The notes below the pieces were generated by a model. It saw only the letters and a program-made list of their open reading frames with translations. It ran no database searches and had not been told where the DNA came from. 64,000 bases of DNA from Micromonospora wenchangensis. GTDB lineage: Bacteria > Actinomycetota > Actinomycetes > Mycobacteriales > Micromonosporaceae. The stretch is from NCBI RefSeq assembly GCF_002210435.1, contig NZ_MZMV01000026.1:34307-98306 (forward strand), read 5' to 3'. The position numbers and the translations under genes are program-made. Shown piece by piece: positions 1 through 7,575 of the stretch (its first letter is position 1; each line of letters opens with the position of its first letter).

Positions 1-29
1 CGATGACGACCGCGCGCACCGCCACCGGG

Positions 30-767
30 CTACAGCCCCGACTCGTTGGTACGCACCATGATCCGGCGGCAGTCCTCGCAGCGGACCACCTCGTCCGGGT
101 CCGACCGGCGGATCCGGGCCAGGTCCGCGCCGGACAGCTCCAGCCGGCAGCCGCCGCAGCGGCCCGCGGTGAGCAGCGCCGCGCCGAGGCCGGTGTCCTC
201 GCGGATCTTGTCGTAGAGGGTGACCAGGTCGGCGGGGAGGTCGGCGGCGAGCGGCTTGCGGGCGCCCTGCTTGAACTCCTCCTCCTTGGCGATCGCGGCC
301 AGGCTCTCGTCGCGGCGCTGCTCGACGGCGGCCCGCCGGTCCCGGGCCTCGGCGATGCGGGCCTCGATCCCGTCGAGGGTGGCCTGTGCCGTCTCCCGCT
401 GCTCCATCAGTTCCAGCTCGGCGTCCTCCAGGTCACCCTGGCGGCGGTTGAGCGAGACCAGCTCGTGCTGGAGCGCCTCCAGTTCCCGGGCCGGCCCGCT
501 GCCGCTGGCCAGCCGGGCCTCGTCCTTGCTCTTGCGGGCCCGTACCTGGTCGATGTCCTTCTCCAGCCGGGCGATGTCCCGGTCCAGGTCGTCCACGGCG
601 ACCTGGGCGCGGACCCGCTCGTCCTCCAGGGCGGACAGCTCCCGGGCCAGGCCCTCCAGCTCGGCCCGCTCGGGCAGCGACCGGCGGCGGTGGGCGAGCT
701 GGGCGAGGGTGGTGTCGATCGCCTGGAGGTCGAGCAGGCGGCGCTGGACCTGGGGTTCAGCCTTCAC
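30..767 (-). CDS. Coiled-coil protein with C-terminal C4 zinc ribbon
   Basis: The product (245 aa) is a long charged, heptad-rich coiled coil over about residues 5-165, followed by a C-terminal zinc ribbon with two cysteine pairs (CGGC and CEDC) typical of the C4-type zinc-ribbon family (CdsZ-like, zf-RING_7). I chose the GTG at 767 because it overlaps the upstream stop as GTGA and is preceded by AGGAG eight bases away; an ATG at 818 would lie inside the neighbouring gene. In actinobacteria and many other bacteria this protein is encoded next to a Nif3-like gene, as here, so the two are probably co-transcribed and translationally coupled. The molecular role is not established; nucleic-acid or metal-linked functions are guesses. 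Confidence 0.9.
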   Translation of the reverse strand: MKAEPQVQRRLLDLQAIDTTLAQLAHRRRSLPERAELEGLARELSALEDERVRAQVAVDDLDRDIARLEKDIDQVRARKSKDEARLASGSGPARELEALQHELVSLNRRQGDLEDAELELMEQRETAQATLDGIEARIAEARDRRAAVEQRRDESLAAIAKEEEFKQGARKPLAADLPADLVTLYDKIREDTGLGAALLTAGRCGGCRLELSGADLARIRRSDPDEVVRCEDCRRIMVRTNESGL

Positions 768-1630
768 GGTCGGGGCTCCTTGTCGTCCATCGCGGGTGCG
801 GCGGCGTGCACGGTCCACGGGTCGGTGTCCAGGTCGGACACCACGGTCTCGACGCCGAAGCCGGCCCGCAGGTGGGCGGCCACGTCGTCCAGCCAGGGTC
901 GTTCGGTCGCCCAGTGTGCGGCGTCCAGCAGGGCGGGCCCGCCGGCGGCGAGGTGCTCACCGGCGGGATGGTGCCGCAGGTCGGAGGTGAGGAACGCGTC
1001 CGCACCGGCGGCGGTCGCCGCGGCCAGGAAGCCGTCGCCGGAACCGCCGCTGACCGCGAGGGTACGCACGATACGCGCGGGATCGCCCCCGGCGCGAACC
1101 CCCCAGACGGTGGCGGGCAGGACGGCGGCGGCACGCTCGGTCAACTCGGCGAGCGTCAGCGGGGCGGGCAGCTCACCGACCCGGCCGATGCCCCGGCCGC
1201 CGCCGGCCGCCGCCGAGCCCGCCGCGGAGGGTTGCAGCGGGCGCAGGCCGGTCAACCCGAACCGGGCGGCCAGCGCGTCGGAGACGCCCGGCGCGGCGAT
1301 GTCGGCGTTGGTGTGCGCCACGTACAGCGCCACCCCGGCGCGGATCAGGTCGTGCACGATCCGCCCCTTCCAGGTGGTCGGGGCGACCGAGGAGACGCCG
1401 CGCAGCAGCAGCGGGTGGTGCGCGACGATCAGGTCGGCACCGGCGGCCAGCGCCTCGGCGACCGTCTCGGGGACGACGTCGACCGTGCCGTAGACGCGGC
1501 GGACCGGGTCGGTGGGCTCACCGAGCACCAGACCGACCCGGTCCCACTCCTCGGCCCAGGCGGGCGGGTAACACCGATCCAGCTCGGCAACCACATCGGC
1601 GACGGACGGCGGGGACGCGGTTGTGCTCAC
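764..1630 (-). CDS. Nif3-like dinuclear metal center protein
   Basis: At 288 aa it is a full-length member of the Nif3/YbgI/YqfO family, which forms hexameric rings with a dinuclear metal site. Visible family motifs are the early WDRVGL segment, the metal-binding VAHHPLLL histidine pair and AHTNAD, plus late DLRHHPAG and LLDAAHWATE segments. The family is often annotated GTP cyclohydrolase I type 2, but its true substrate is unclear. The GTG start has no obvious Shine-Dalgarno sequence; instead TAAGCT lies eight bases upstream, consistent with a leaderless transcript. It overlaps the zinc-ribbon gene by four bases. Confidence 0.92.
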   Translation of the reverse strand: MSTTASPPSVADVVAELDRCYPPAWAEEWDRVGLVLGEPTDPVRRVYGTVDVVPETVAEALAAGADLIVAHHPLLLRGVSSVAPTTWKGRIVHDLIRAGVALYVAHTNADIAAPGVSDALAARFGLTGLRPLQPSAAGSAAAGGGRGIGRVGELPAPLTLAELTERAAAVLPATVWGVRAGGDPARIVRTLAVSGGSGDGFLAAATAAGADAFLTSDLRHHPAGEHLAAGGPALLDAAHWATERPWLDDVAAHLRAGFGVETVVSDLDTDPWTVHAAAPAMDDKEPRP

Positions 1631-1638
1631 GGCCGGTC

Positions 1639-1644
1639 AGCTTA
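1639..1644 (-). promoter_or_regulatory. Putative -10 element of a leaderless promoter
   Basis: On the minus strand TAAGCT matches the actinobacterial TANNNT -10 consensus and sits eight bases before the GTG of the Nif3-like gene. That spacing would place transcription initiation at or next to the start codon. No ribosome-binding site competes with this reading. Confidence 0.45.
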
Positions 1645-1684
1645 CCGGCGCACGGTGGCGGCCACGCCCACGCCCGTCGACGGG

Positions 1685-2266
1685 TCAGGCCGCCGAGGTG
1701 GCCCGGGAGCGGCCCGGCAGGGCCGCGACCGCCGCCTCCCAGGGGAAGGCGTGCAGGTGCCGTTCCCCCGTACCGGGTGGGTGCAGCGGGTAGACGTCGT
1801 CGCCGAAGAGCACCGTGGCGCCCCACTCGCCCAGCCGTCGCAGGCCGGTCTGGAACGCCGGGTGCGCGGCCATCGCCACGTTGGTGAACGGCACCACCAC
1901 CACCGGCACGCCCCGGCCCTGCCCCTCGACGAGCAGGCCCAGCGCCAGCGTGTCGGTGATCCCGGCCGCCCACTTGTTGACCGTGTTGACGGTGGCCGGG
2001 CAGACCAGCATCGCGTCGGCGGCGGGCAGCAGGTCCGGGTCGCCCGGGTTCTTGTAGTGGGTGCGCACCGGGTGCCCGGTCTGCCGGGCCAGGGCGGCCC
2101 GGTCGACGAACTTCGCCCCGTCGGGGGTGGTGACGACGCAGACCTCCCAGCCGTCGTCCTGGGCCAGGCCGACGAGTCGATCGAGGTGACGGGCCAGCGG
2201 CGAACCGCAGGCGATGACGTAGAGCACTCCGCGGTGCTCACTGCTCTGGTGGGGGCTGCCGCTCAT
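1685..2266 (-). CDS. CoaC/EpiD-like flavoprotein
   Basis: The 193-aa product has the Rossmann-like flavoprotein fold of the phosphopantothenoylcysteine decarboxylase/EpiD family: an N-terminal strand LYVIACGSP, a central PATVNTVNKWAAGITDTLA segment matching the family PA(S/T)xNTxxKxAxGxxDxL signature, and a VVVVPF strand. It is probably a cytoplasmic FMN enzyme. It is not the usual fused CoaBC, since the CTP-dependent synthetase half is absent. The ATG at 2266 was chosen because earlier codons in the frame run into the upstream XRE gene, which ends only 16 bases before. A shared transcript with that regulator is likely. The substrate is unknown. Confidence 0.88.
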   Translation of the reverse strand: MSGSPHQSSEHRGVLYVIACGSPLARHLDRLVGLAQDDGWEVCVVTTPDGAKFVDRAALARQTGHPVRTHYKNPGDPDLLPAADAMLVCPATVNTVNKWAAGITDTLALGLLVEGQGRGVPVVVVPFTNVAMAAHPAFQTGLRRLGEWGATVLFGDDVYPLHPPGTGERHLHAFPWEAAVAALPGRSRATSAA

Positions 2267-2282
2267 CCGGCGGCCGCCGTGT

Positions 2283-3509
2283 TCATACTCCGACTCCCAT
2301 CTGCTCAGCCAACTCCGCAATCGGCGCGGGCAACGCACCCCGTGTGCGACGCAGCACGTCGCTCATCACTTCGTGGGCGATGGGTCGGCAGCGGATCTCG
2401 GACGGGGCGAGCCGGTCGCCGCGCAGCAGCATCTCCCCCGCCATCGCGACGTCACCGAGCTGGCTGTAGCCCCGGGCCAGATCGAGCAGGTGGTGGGCCC
2501 GCCGTTCGGGCAGCAGCCCGTTGAAGCTCGGCTCGGGGATGCGCTGGTGGATCTCCACCGCCCGCCCGCCGTCGCCCAGTTCCACTGCGGCGGCGGCCCG
2601 GTGCAGCTCCAGGTTGGTCGGGCCGAACGAGGTCCAGTAGTGGTTCTGGTCGCTGCCGAGCATCAGCGCCGCCTCGTTCGCCCCGTACAGCAGGTCCTCG
2701 ACGGCGTCGGAGTCGCCGAACCGGGCGGCGGCCATCGCGCCCTGCAACAGCAGCATGCCGTAGACGGAGAGCCGGTCGGGCGCGCTGTCGTTCAGGCCGC
2801 CGGGGGCGAGCTGGTTGGCGATGCTGAGGTTCAGTTCCAGGGCGGGCCGGGCCCGGCCCATCGCCACCAGCGCGTTGCAGACCCGGGCCGTGGCGACACC
2901 GGCCAGGAGTTGGTCGTCGGCCCGCTGGGCGACCGCCATCGACCGGTCGGCGGCCAGCCAGGCCAGCTCGCACTCGCCCAGCTTGCGCAGCACCGAGGAG
3001 GCGATCTGGTAGACCTGCCCGAGCAGGTGGGCGGCCTCCCGGCCCGACTCGCCGCCGTAGCCGGCGTCGGCGGCCTGGGCGTCGCGCAGCAGTTTCGGCA
3101 GCGCCCGGGTGAGCATCGCGTAGCGGCCGTACTGGTAGGTGAGCCAGGCGTGGGTGACGGCCTTGCGCAGGTCGCCCAGGGGCGGCGGGTACGACACCCC
3201 GTCGAAGTACGCGGTCATTGAGGAGTACTGCTCCAGGGCGGCCCGGATCTCCTGCACCTCGAACTGGTCGATGCAGCTCAACGCGTCGGTACGCCGTTCC
3301 GGGTCCTTGCCGAGCAGCAGTTGCACGTCGATCCGCAGGATCACGGCGATCTCGTACAGCACGGAGAACTTGTCCAGCCGGCGGACCCCGCGTTCGACCT
3401 TGTCGACCCAGCTCTTGGACTTGCCGAGTCGGTCGGCGAAGACCTGCTGGGACATCTTGCGTCGCCCGCGCCAGTAGGCCACCCGTCGCCCGATCGGAAG
3501 CTCGTCCAT
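2283..3509 (-). CDS. XRE-family transcriptional regulator with TPR-like C-terminal domain
   Basis: The 408-aa protein starts with a helix-turn-helix of the XRE type (about residues 5-60: MSQQVFADRLGKSKSWVDKVERG) followed by a long alpha-helical region that reads like tetratricopeptide-type repeats, as in many actinobacterial XRE regulators. The ATG at 3509 is preceded by GGGGGAGG and AGGAG and opens directly onto the HTH, so the longer in-frame extension was rejected. It is divergent from the Prim-Pol gene and directly upstream of the flavoprotein gene, which it probably controls or works with. Confidence 0.9.
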   Translation of the reverse strand: MDELPIGRRVAYWRGRRKMSQQVFADRLGKSKSWVDKVERGVRRLDKFSVLYEIAVILRIDVQLLLGKDPERRTDALSCIDQFEVQEIRAALEQYSSMTAYFDGVSYPPPLGDLRKAVTHAWLTYQYGRYAMLTRALPKLLRDAQAADAGYGGESGREAAHLLGQVYQIASSVLRKLGECELAWLAADRSMAVAQRADDQLLAGVATARVCNALVAMGRARPALELNLSIANQLAPGGLNDSAPDRLSVYGMLLLQGAMAAARFGDSDAVEDLLYGANEAALMLGSDQNHYWTSFGPTNLELHRAAAAVELGDGGRAVEIHQRIPEPSFNGLLPERRAHHLLDLARGYSQLGDVAMAGEMLLRGDRLAPSEIRCRPIAHEVMSDVLRRTRGALPAPIAELAEQMGVGV

Positions 3510-3760
3510 CTTCTCCTGTTCCTCCCCCTCGTGGGTCGTCCGGTCGGGCTCCGGACGACCCACGCCGGGCGTCTCCGATCCGTCCGCCCAGGTTGCCGCT
3601 GGTCGCACAGCGTGTACGTCACACGTACAGCCAGTTCTCATAGCTTCGTGCAAGTTGCATGAGCCGTTCGTCAGGTGTCAACGATCCCGGATCACGACAG
3701 TGACGGCGCTCGACGTGAGGGGTGGCGGTGACCGGTCGAGGCCAGAGGAGAGCACGGGAC

Positions 3761-4432
3761 ATGTGGGGGAACGTCGGGCCACGGGTCGCCCAGCTGGCCC
3801 CGATCGAACGGGTCCGGCTGCGCCGGATCGCCGTGCGGTACGCGGTGCACGGCTGGGAGGTGACCCCCGGCGCCTGCCTGGCGCGCAGCCGGTTCGTGTG
3901 CGGCCGGGCCGGTTGTCCCACCGTCGGCTGCCATCCCGCGCTGGAGAACTGGGAGCGGGGGGCGAGCACCGACCCGGCCCGGGTGGCCACCTGGTGGCGC
4001 AGCCGCCCGCACGGGGTGCTGCTGCCCACCGGTCGCGCCTTCGACGTGCTGGAGGTGTCGGCGCACCTGGGCCGGCGACTGCTCGACGCGGTACCCGGGC
4101 ACCCCGCCGGTCCGGGCGTCCGGGGCCCGGTGGTGGTGACCCCGACCGGACGCTGGATGTTCCTGGTCCGCCCCGGCGACCCGCTGCGCCCCGAGCTGGA
4201 ACACTGCTTCCACGTCGTCCGGCACGGCACCGGCTCGTGGATCCCGGCACCCCCCACCCGGCTGCCCGAGGGCCCGGTGCGCTGGGCGGTCGCCCCGGAG
4301 CAGGCCCGCTGGCGGCTGCCCGACTCGTACCTGGTGCAGAACACCCTGATCGAGACGTTGCGGGCCGACGGGGTGACGCTGACCCCGGAGCTGCTGCCCG
4401 GCCAGCTCCCGCTGCCCCGGCGCGGCCACTGA
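3761..4432 (+). CDS. Stand-alone bifunctional primase/polymerase (Prim-Pol) domain protein
   Basis: The 223-aa protein resembles the N-terminal Prim-Pol domain (PF09250): an RIAVRYAVHGW opening, a WWRSRPHGVLLPTG segment, and three or four cysteines in the first 60 residues (ACLARSRFVCGRAGC) that could bind zinc. No helicase domain follows, unlike phage or plasmid primase-helicases. The strongly acidic catalytic motifs of active archaeo-eukaryotic primases are not obvious, so it may be regulatory or inactive. The ATG at 3761 follows AGAGGAG; a GTG at 3722 is an alternative start. It is transcribed away from the XRE gene. Confidence 0.75.
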   Translation: MWGNVGPRVAQLAPIERVRLRRIAVRYAVHGWEVTPGACLARSRFVCGRAGCPTVGCHPALENWERGASTDPARVATWWRSRPHGVLLPTGRAFDVLEVSAHLGRRLLDAVPGHPAGPGVRGPVVVTPTGRWMFLVRPGDPLRPELEHCFHVVRHGTGSWIPAPPTRLPEGPVRWAVAPEQARWRLPDSYLVQNTLIETLRADGVTLTPELLPGQLPLPRRGH

Positions 4433-4472
4433 CCGGCCGGTCACCGGACAGCCGGCCACCGACCGGCCGGTC
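4431..4472. terminator. Hairpin built from two copies of a 12-bp palindrome
   Basis: GACCGGCCGGTC occurs at 4431-4442 and again at 4461-4472. Each copy is self-complementary and they also pair with one another across an 18-nt loop. The first copy contains the stop codon of the Prim-Pol gene. There is no T-tract, so this is only a plausible terminator. Confidence 0.4.
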
Positions 4473-4778
4473 GCAGGGGGGCGGGACACGGCCGGGTCGG
4501 GTTCCCGCCAGCGTCCCCGCCGACGCCGGACTCGTTGCACACCACGACGGCGCGCACGCGCCACCGGAGCGGGGGTACGACATGGCCAGGGACGAGATGC
4601 GGCACACCGGCGGCACCGAACCGCCGTACCGGCGACGGCCCCGCCACTGGTCGGACACCCGACCGGCCGGCTCCCGCCCGGGTCGCCCCCGGCCGACCGG
4701 CTCCCGCCCGGCCGGCACCCACCGCACGGCCCGGTGAACGCCCCCACCGGCAGGTGACCCCGCCACCACGTCGCCGTC
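4473..4778. other. Gap with no confident gene; one possible 51-codon ORF
   Basis: The stretch lies between the converging Prim-Pol and ApbE genes. The only candidate is an ATG at 4581 running to a TGA at 4735-4737 on the plus strand, preceded by a G-rich run. It would encode a 51-aa Arg/Pro/Gly-rich peptide whose second half contains two copies of a GSRP-type unit, mirrored by a 14-nt direct repeat. There is no recognisable domain, and it may be chance reading of GC-rich spacer. Confidence 0.3.
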
Positions 4779-5549
4779 TCAGTCGGCCAGCGGCAGGGCG
4801 GTGGAACGCAGCAGCCGACCGTCGTCGGTGACCACCGCGTGCAGGTGGCCGGGGAGCCGGTCCAGCCAACCGACGCCGGCCACGCCCATCGCCACCGCCG
4901 CCGTGGCGTACGCGTCGGCAACGCCCAGGTCGGGGCCGACCACGGTGACCGAGCGCAACCCCCGGGCCGGTACGCCCCGGCGCGGGTCGAGCACGTGGTG
5001 CCCCCGTTCGTACACGCCCGAGGTGGCGACGGCCAGGTCGGTGCCGGTGAGCACCAGGCAGGTGGCGTCCGCGTCCCACGGGTGCCGCACGCCGATCCGC
5101 CACGGCCGCCCCGACGACGAGTGCCCGCGTACGCGCACGTCGCCGCCGGCGTTGAGGCAGTGGTCGACCGCCCCGGCCGCCACCAGCCGGTCCGAGGCGA
5201 CCTGGGCGGCCCAGCCCTTCACGTAGCCGGAGGGGTCCAACCGGCCGGTGGCGTACGCGTCGAAGAAGCCGTCGGTGTCGGCCCACAGGTCGGCGCAGCG
5301 GGCCAGCACCGCGCGCAGGTCCGCCGACGCCCCGGCCGGCGGCAGCTCCCCCCGGTCGAGGCGGCGCACCTCGCTGTCCTCGCGGTAGGTGGTGAACCGG
5401 GCGTCGACCTCCCGCAGCCAGCGGAACGTGTCGTCGGCCAGCGTACGCAGGACGGCGGCGGGCAGGTCGGTGGCGAGGTCCAGGCTGATCGCCGTACCCA
5501 TGACCTGCTCGACCCGGCGCAGGCCGGGCCGGGTCGACGGCGCACCCAC
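4779..5549 (-). CDS. apbE: ApbE family FAD:protein FMN transferase
   Basis: The 256-aa protein carries the ApbE landmarks in order: an MGT near residue 17, GFFDAYATGRLDPSGYVKGW, the NAGGD motif, ATSGVYERG, HHVLDPRRG and the metal-binding ADAYATA. ApbE transfers FMN from FAD onto a Thr/Ser of target proteins. It is shorter than typical ApbE (about 300-350 aa) and has no signal peptide or lipobox, so it may act in the cytoplasm. Its GTG start follows the TAG of the FMN-binding gene with no gap, and that gene product has a flavinylation-like motif, making it the obvious substrate. Confidence 0.92.
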   Translation of the reverse strand: MGAPSTRPGLRRVEQVMGTAISLDLATDLPAAVLRTLADDTFRWLREVDARFTTYREDSEVRRLDRGELPPAGASADLRAVLARCADLWADTDGFFDAYATGRLDPSGYVKGWAAQVASDRLVAAGAVDHCLNAGGDVRVRGHSSSGRPWRIGVRHPWDADATCLVLTGTDLAVATSGVYERGHHVLDPRRGVPARGLRSVTVVGPDLGVADAYATAAVAMGVAGVGWLDRLPGHLHAVVTDDGRLLRSTALPLAD

Positions 5550-6140
5550 CTAGCGGGCCTGGTCGAGCGCGGCCTGCAACGACCGGCGGTAGCCGTCGCT
5601 GGTGGCGGTCGCCTGGGAGACCGTGTCCAGGTTGGCGCCCTGCTGGCGCACCACGTCGCCGCTGGTGCCGCTGTAGGCGGCGTCGACCCGGTCGCTGCGC
5701 AGGTCGGACTGGCCGCCCTGGGGCAGTTCCAGGGCCACCGCGTCGACGATCCGCGTGCCGGCGACGGTGATCCGCACCTGCACGTTGCCGAACTCGGTGG
5801 AGACCACCGGGCCGGTGACCGTGCGGGTGGTGGGCTTCGGCGCGGTGGTCCGGCCGGCGGCCGGGGTGCGGCGGGTGCCGGCGTCCCCGCCGGGGGTGGT
5901 CCGCCGCGCCGCCGGGGTGCGGCCGGCGGTGGAGCTGGGTTGGCCGGTCGGCCGGGGCGTCGCGGCGGTCCGCTGCGGCGTCGCGCCGGGGGTGGCCGGC
6001 CCGGTGCGGTCCGGCGTGCCGACCGGTACGCCGACGGGCAGCTCCCGGGCGACCTGGCGGTCCTCGGGTGCGCCCTTGAGCACCACCAGGGCGGTGGTGC
6101 CGGCGGCCAGCCCGGTGATCGCGAGCAGCGCGCGACGCAT
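5550..6140 (-). CDS. Exported FMN-binding domain protein (covalent flavoprotein)
   Basis: The 196-aa product has an N-terminal hydrophobic signal or anchor (residues 4-20), a low-complexity Thr/Pro/Ala/Gly linker (about 40-108) and a C-terminal FMN_bind domain (about 110-196). Near its end SQATATS around Thr178 resembles the ApbE flavinylation signature (S/D)GAT, with Gln replacing the usual Gly. I infer that FMN is attached at Thr178 and that the domain works outside the membrane, receiving electrons from the neighbouring flavocytochrome. It lies 13 bases after the reductase gene and abuts apbE, so the three genes form one transcriptional unit. Confidence 0.9.
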   Translation of the reverse strand: MRRALLAITGLAAGTTALVVLKGAPEDRQVARELPVGVPVGTPDRTGPATPGATPQRTAATPRPTGQPSSTAGRTPAARRTTPGGDAGTRRTPAAGRTTAPKPTTRTVTGPVVSTEFGNVQVRITVAGTRIVDAVALELPQGGQSDLRSDRVDAAYSGTSGDVVRQQGANLDTVSQATATSDGYRRSLQAALDQAR

Positions 6141-6153
6141 GTCAGGTGCCCTC

Positions 6154-7575
6154 CTACAGCTCGAACGGGGCGAGGTGGATCTGCCGGCGGGGCACGCCTG
6201 CCTGCCGGAGCGCCCGCACCGAGGAGTCGACCAGCCCCTGCGGGCCGCACAGGTAGACGTCGCGGCGGGTCAGGTCGGGCACCAGCCGGCGCAGTCCGTC
6301 CGGGCTCATCACCTGGCGGGGGCCGGCGTCGTCGCGGGAGCCGACGACGTACCAGACGGAGGTCTGCCGGGCCTGGGCCAGCCAGTCCAGCTCGTGCTGC
6401 AACAGCACGTCGGCCGGGGTGCGGGCCCGGTAGATCAGGGCCGCGCCGGCGGGCAGTTCCTCAAGCATCGCCCGCAGCGGGCCGATGCCGCTGCCACCGG
6501 CGATCAGCAGGGCCCGCTCCCGGGTGCGGTGCGCGGCGGTGAACGTGCCGGACGGCCCCTCCACCCAGACCCGGGTGCCCGGGTCGAGGTCACGCAGGTC
6601 CCGGGTGTGCCCGCCGACCACCTTCACGGTCAGCCGCAGCCACCGGCCGTTCGCGGCGGCGGAGAGCGAGAACGGGTGCGACTGCCACCAGCAGCCCCGG
6701 GCCAGGAACCGCCAGCGCAGGTACTGCCCGCCGAGCGGGTCGAGCTGGTGCAGCCGGCGGCCGGTCAGGTAGATCGACACGGTGTCCGGGCTCTCGGCCA
6801 CCACGTCGGCCACCCGCAGCCGGTGCCGCAGGTTGAGCAGCACCGGCGCGACCAGCCGGCCCCACACCAGGGCGGCGGCGACCAGCAGATATGCGGCAAT
6901 CCAGCCGGTGCGGACCGGGCCGGGCGGGAAGAGTTGCGCACCGTTGCTGAACTGGTGGCCGAAGCCGAGCAGCAGCGCCAGGTAGCTGGTCAGGTGCAGG
7001 TGGTACCAGAGTTCGTAGGGCATCGCCCGGCGGACCGCCCGGATGCCGGTGCCGCCGACGAGCACCAGGATGCCGGCCGCGGCGAACGCGGACACCATGT
7101 CGTCGAAGTCGCGCAGCAGCACCCCCACCTGGGCGGTGACCGGGTTGCCCAGGGTCCGCGCGTAGCCGACCACCAGCAGCGACAGGTGCGCCAGCACCGC
7201 CACCAGCAGGGTCGCGCCGAGGTCCCGGTGCACCCGGGACAGCCGCTCGCCGCCGACCCCGCGTTCCAGCACGCCGAGGCGGCTCATCATCAGCACCTGC
7301 ACCAGCAGCAGGTAGCCGGCGACCAGGCCGGTGACCCGACCGGCGGCGGTGAGCACGTCGGCGGTGCCGGTCAGCGAGCCGGCCGGGGTGTCGAGCCACC
7401 ACGGCAGCACCGCGGCCACCAGACCGGCCCAGAACAGCGCGGACAGCGCCCGCCGGCCGGCGGACCCGCGGCGGGGCCGGGCCGGCGGCGGGGGTACGGG
7501 CGCAGCCGGCCGGCCGCCGTACCCGGACGGGTCCCGGGTACGACGACCGGCGGCGTGCATGTCCTGGTAGGTCAC
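6154..7575 (-). CDS. Ferric-reductase-like transmembrane flavocytochrome
   Basis: The 473-aa protein has a Pro-rich cytoplasmic N-terminus (1-40), about six membrane helices (roughly 43-245), and a C-terminal ferredoxin-reductase-type FAD/NAD(P)H module. Likely heme-ligand histidines lie in helices around His116, His130, His192/194 and His207. The FAD contact HPFS is at 300-303, a GGSGIGP dinucleotide loop at about 360, and the terminal VYLCGPQG motif is present. It probably moves electrons from cytosolic NAD(P)H across the membrane. The GTG start overlaps the DUF1501 stop as GTGA; an ATG five codons later is the alternative. The exported FMN-binding protein downstream is a likely acceptor. 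Confidence 0.92.
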   Translation of the reverse strand: MTYQDMHAAGRRTRDPSGYGGRPAAPVPPPPARPRRGSAGRRALSALFWAGLVAAVLPWWLDTPAGSLTGTADVLTAAGRVTGLVAGYLLLVQVLMMSRLGVLERGVGGERLSRVHRDLGATLLVAVLAHLSLLVVGYARTLGNPVTAQVGVLLRDFDDMVSAFAAAGILVLVGGTGIRAVRRAMPYELWYHLHLTSYLALLLGFGHQFSNGAQLFPPGPVRTGWIAAYLLVAAALVWGRLVAPVLLNLRHRLRVADVVAESPDTVSIYLTGRRLHQLDPLGGQYLRWRFLARGCWWQSHPFSLSAAANGRWLRLTVKVVGGHTRDLRDLDPGTRVWVEGPSGTFTAAHRTRERALLIAGGSGIGPLRAMLEELPAGAALIYRARTPADVLLQHELDWLAQARQTSVWYVVGSRDDAGPRQVMSPDGLRRLVPDLTRRDVYLCGPQGLVDSSVRALRQAGVPRRQIHLAPFEL

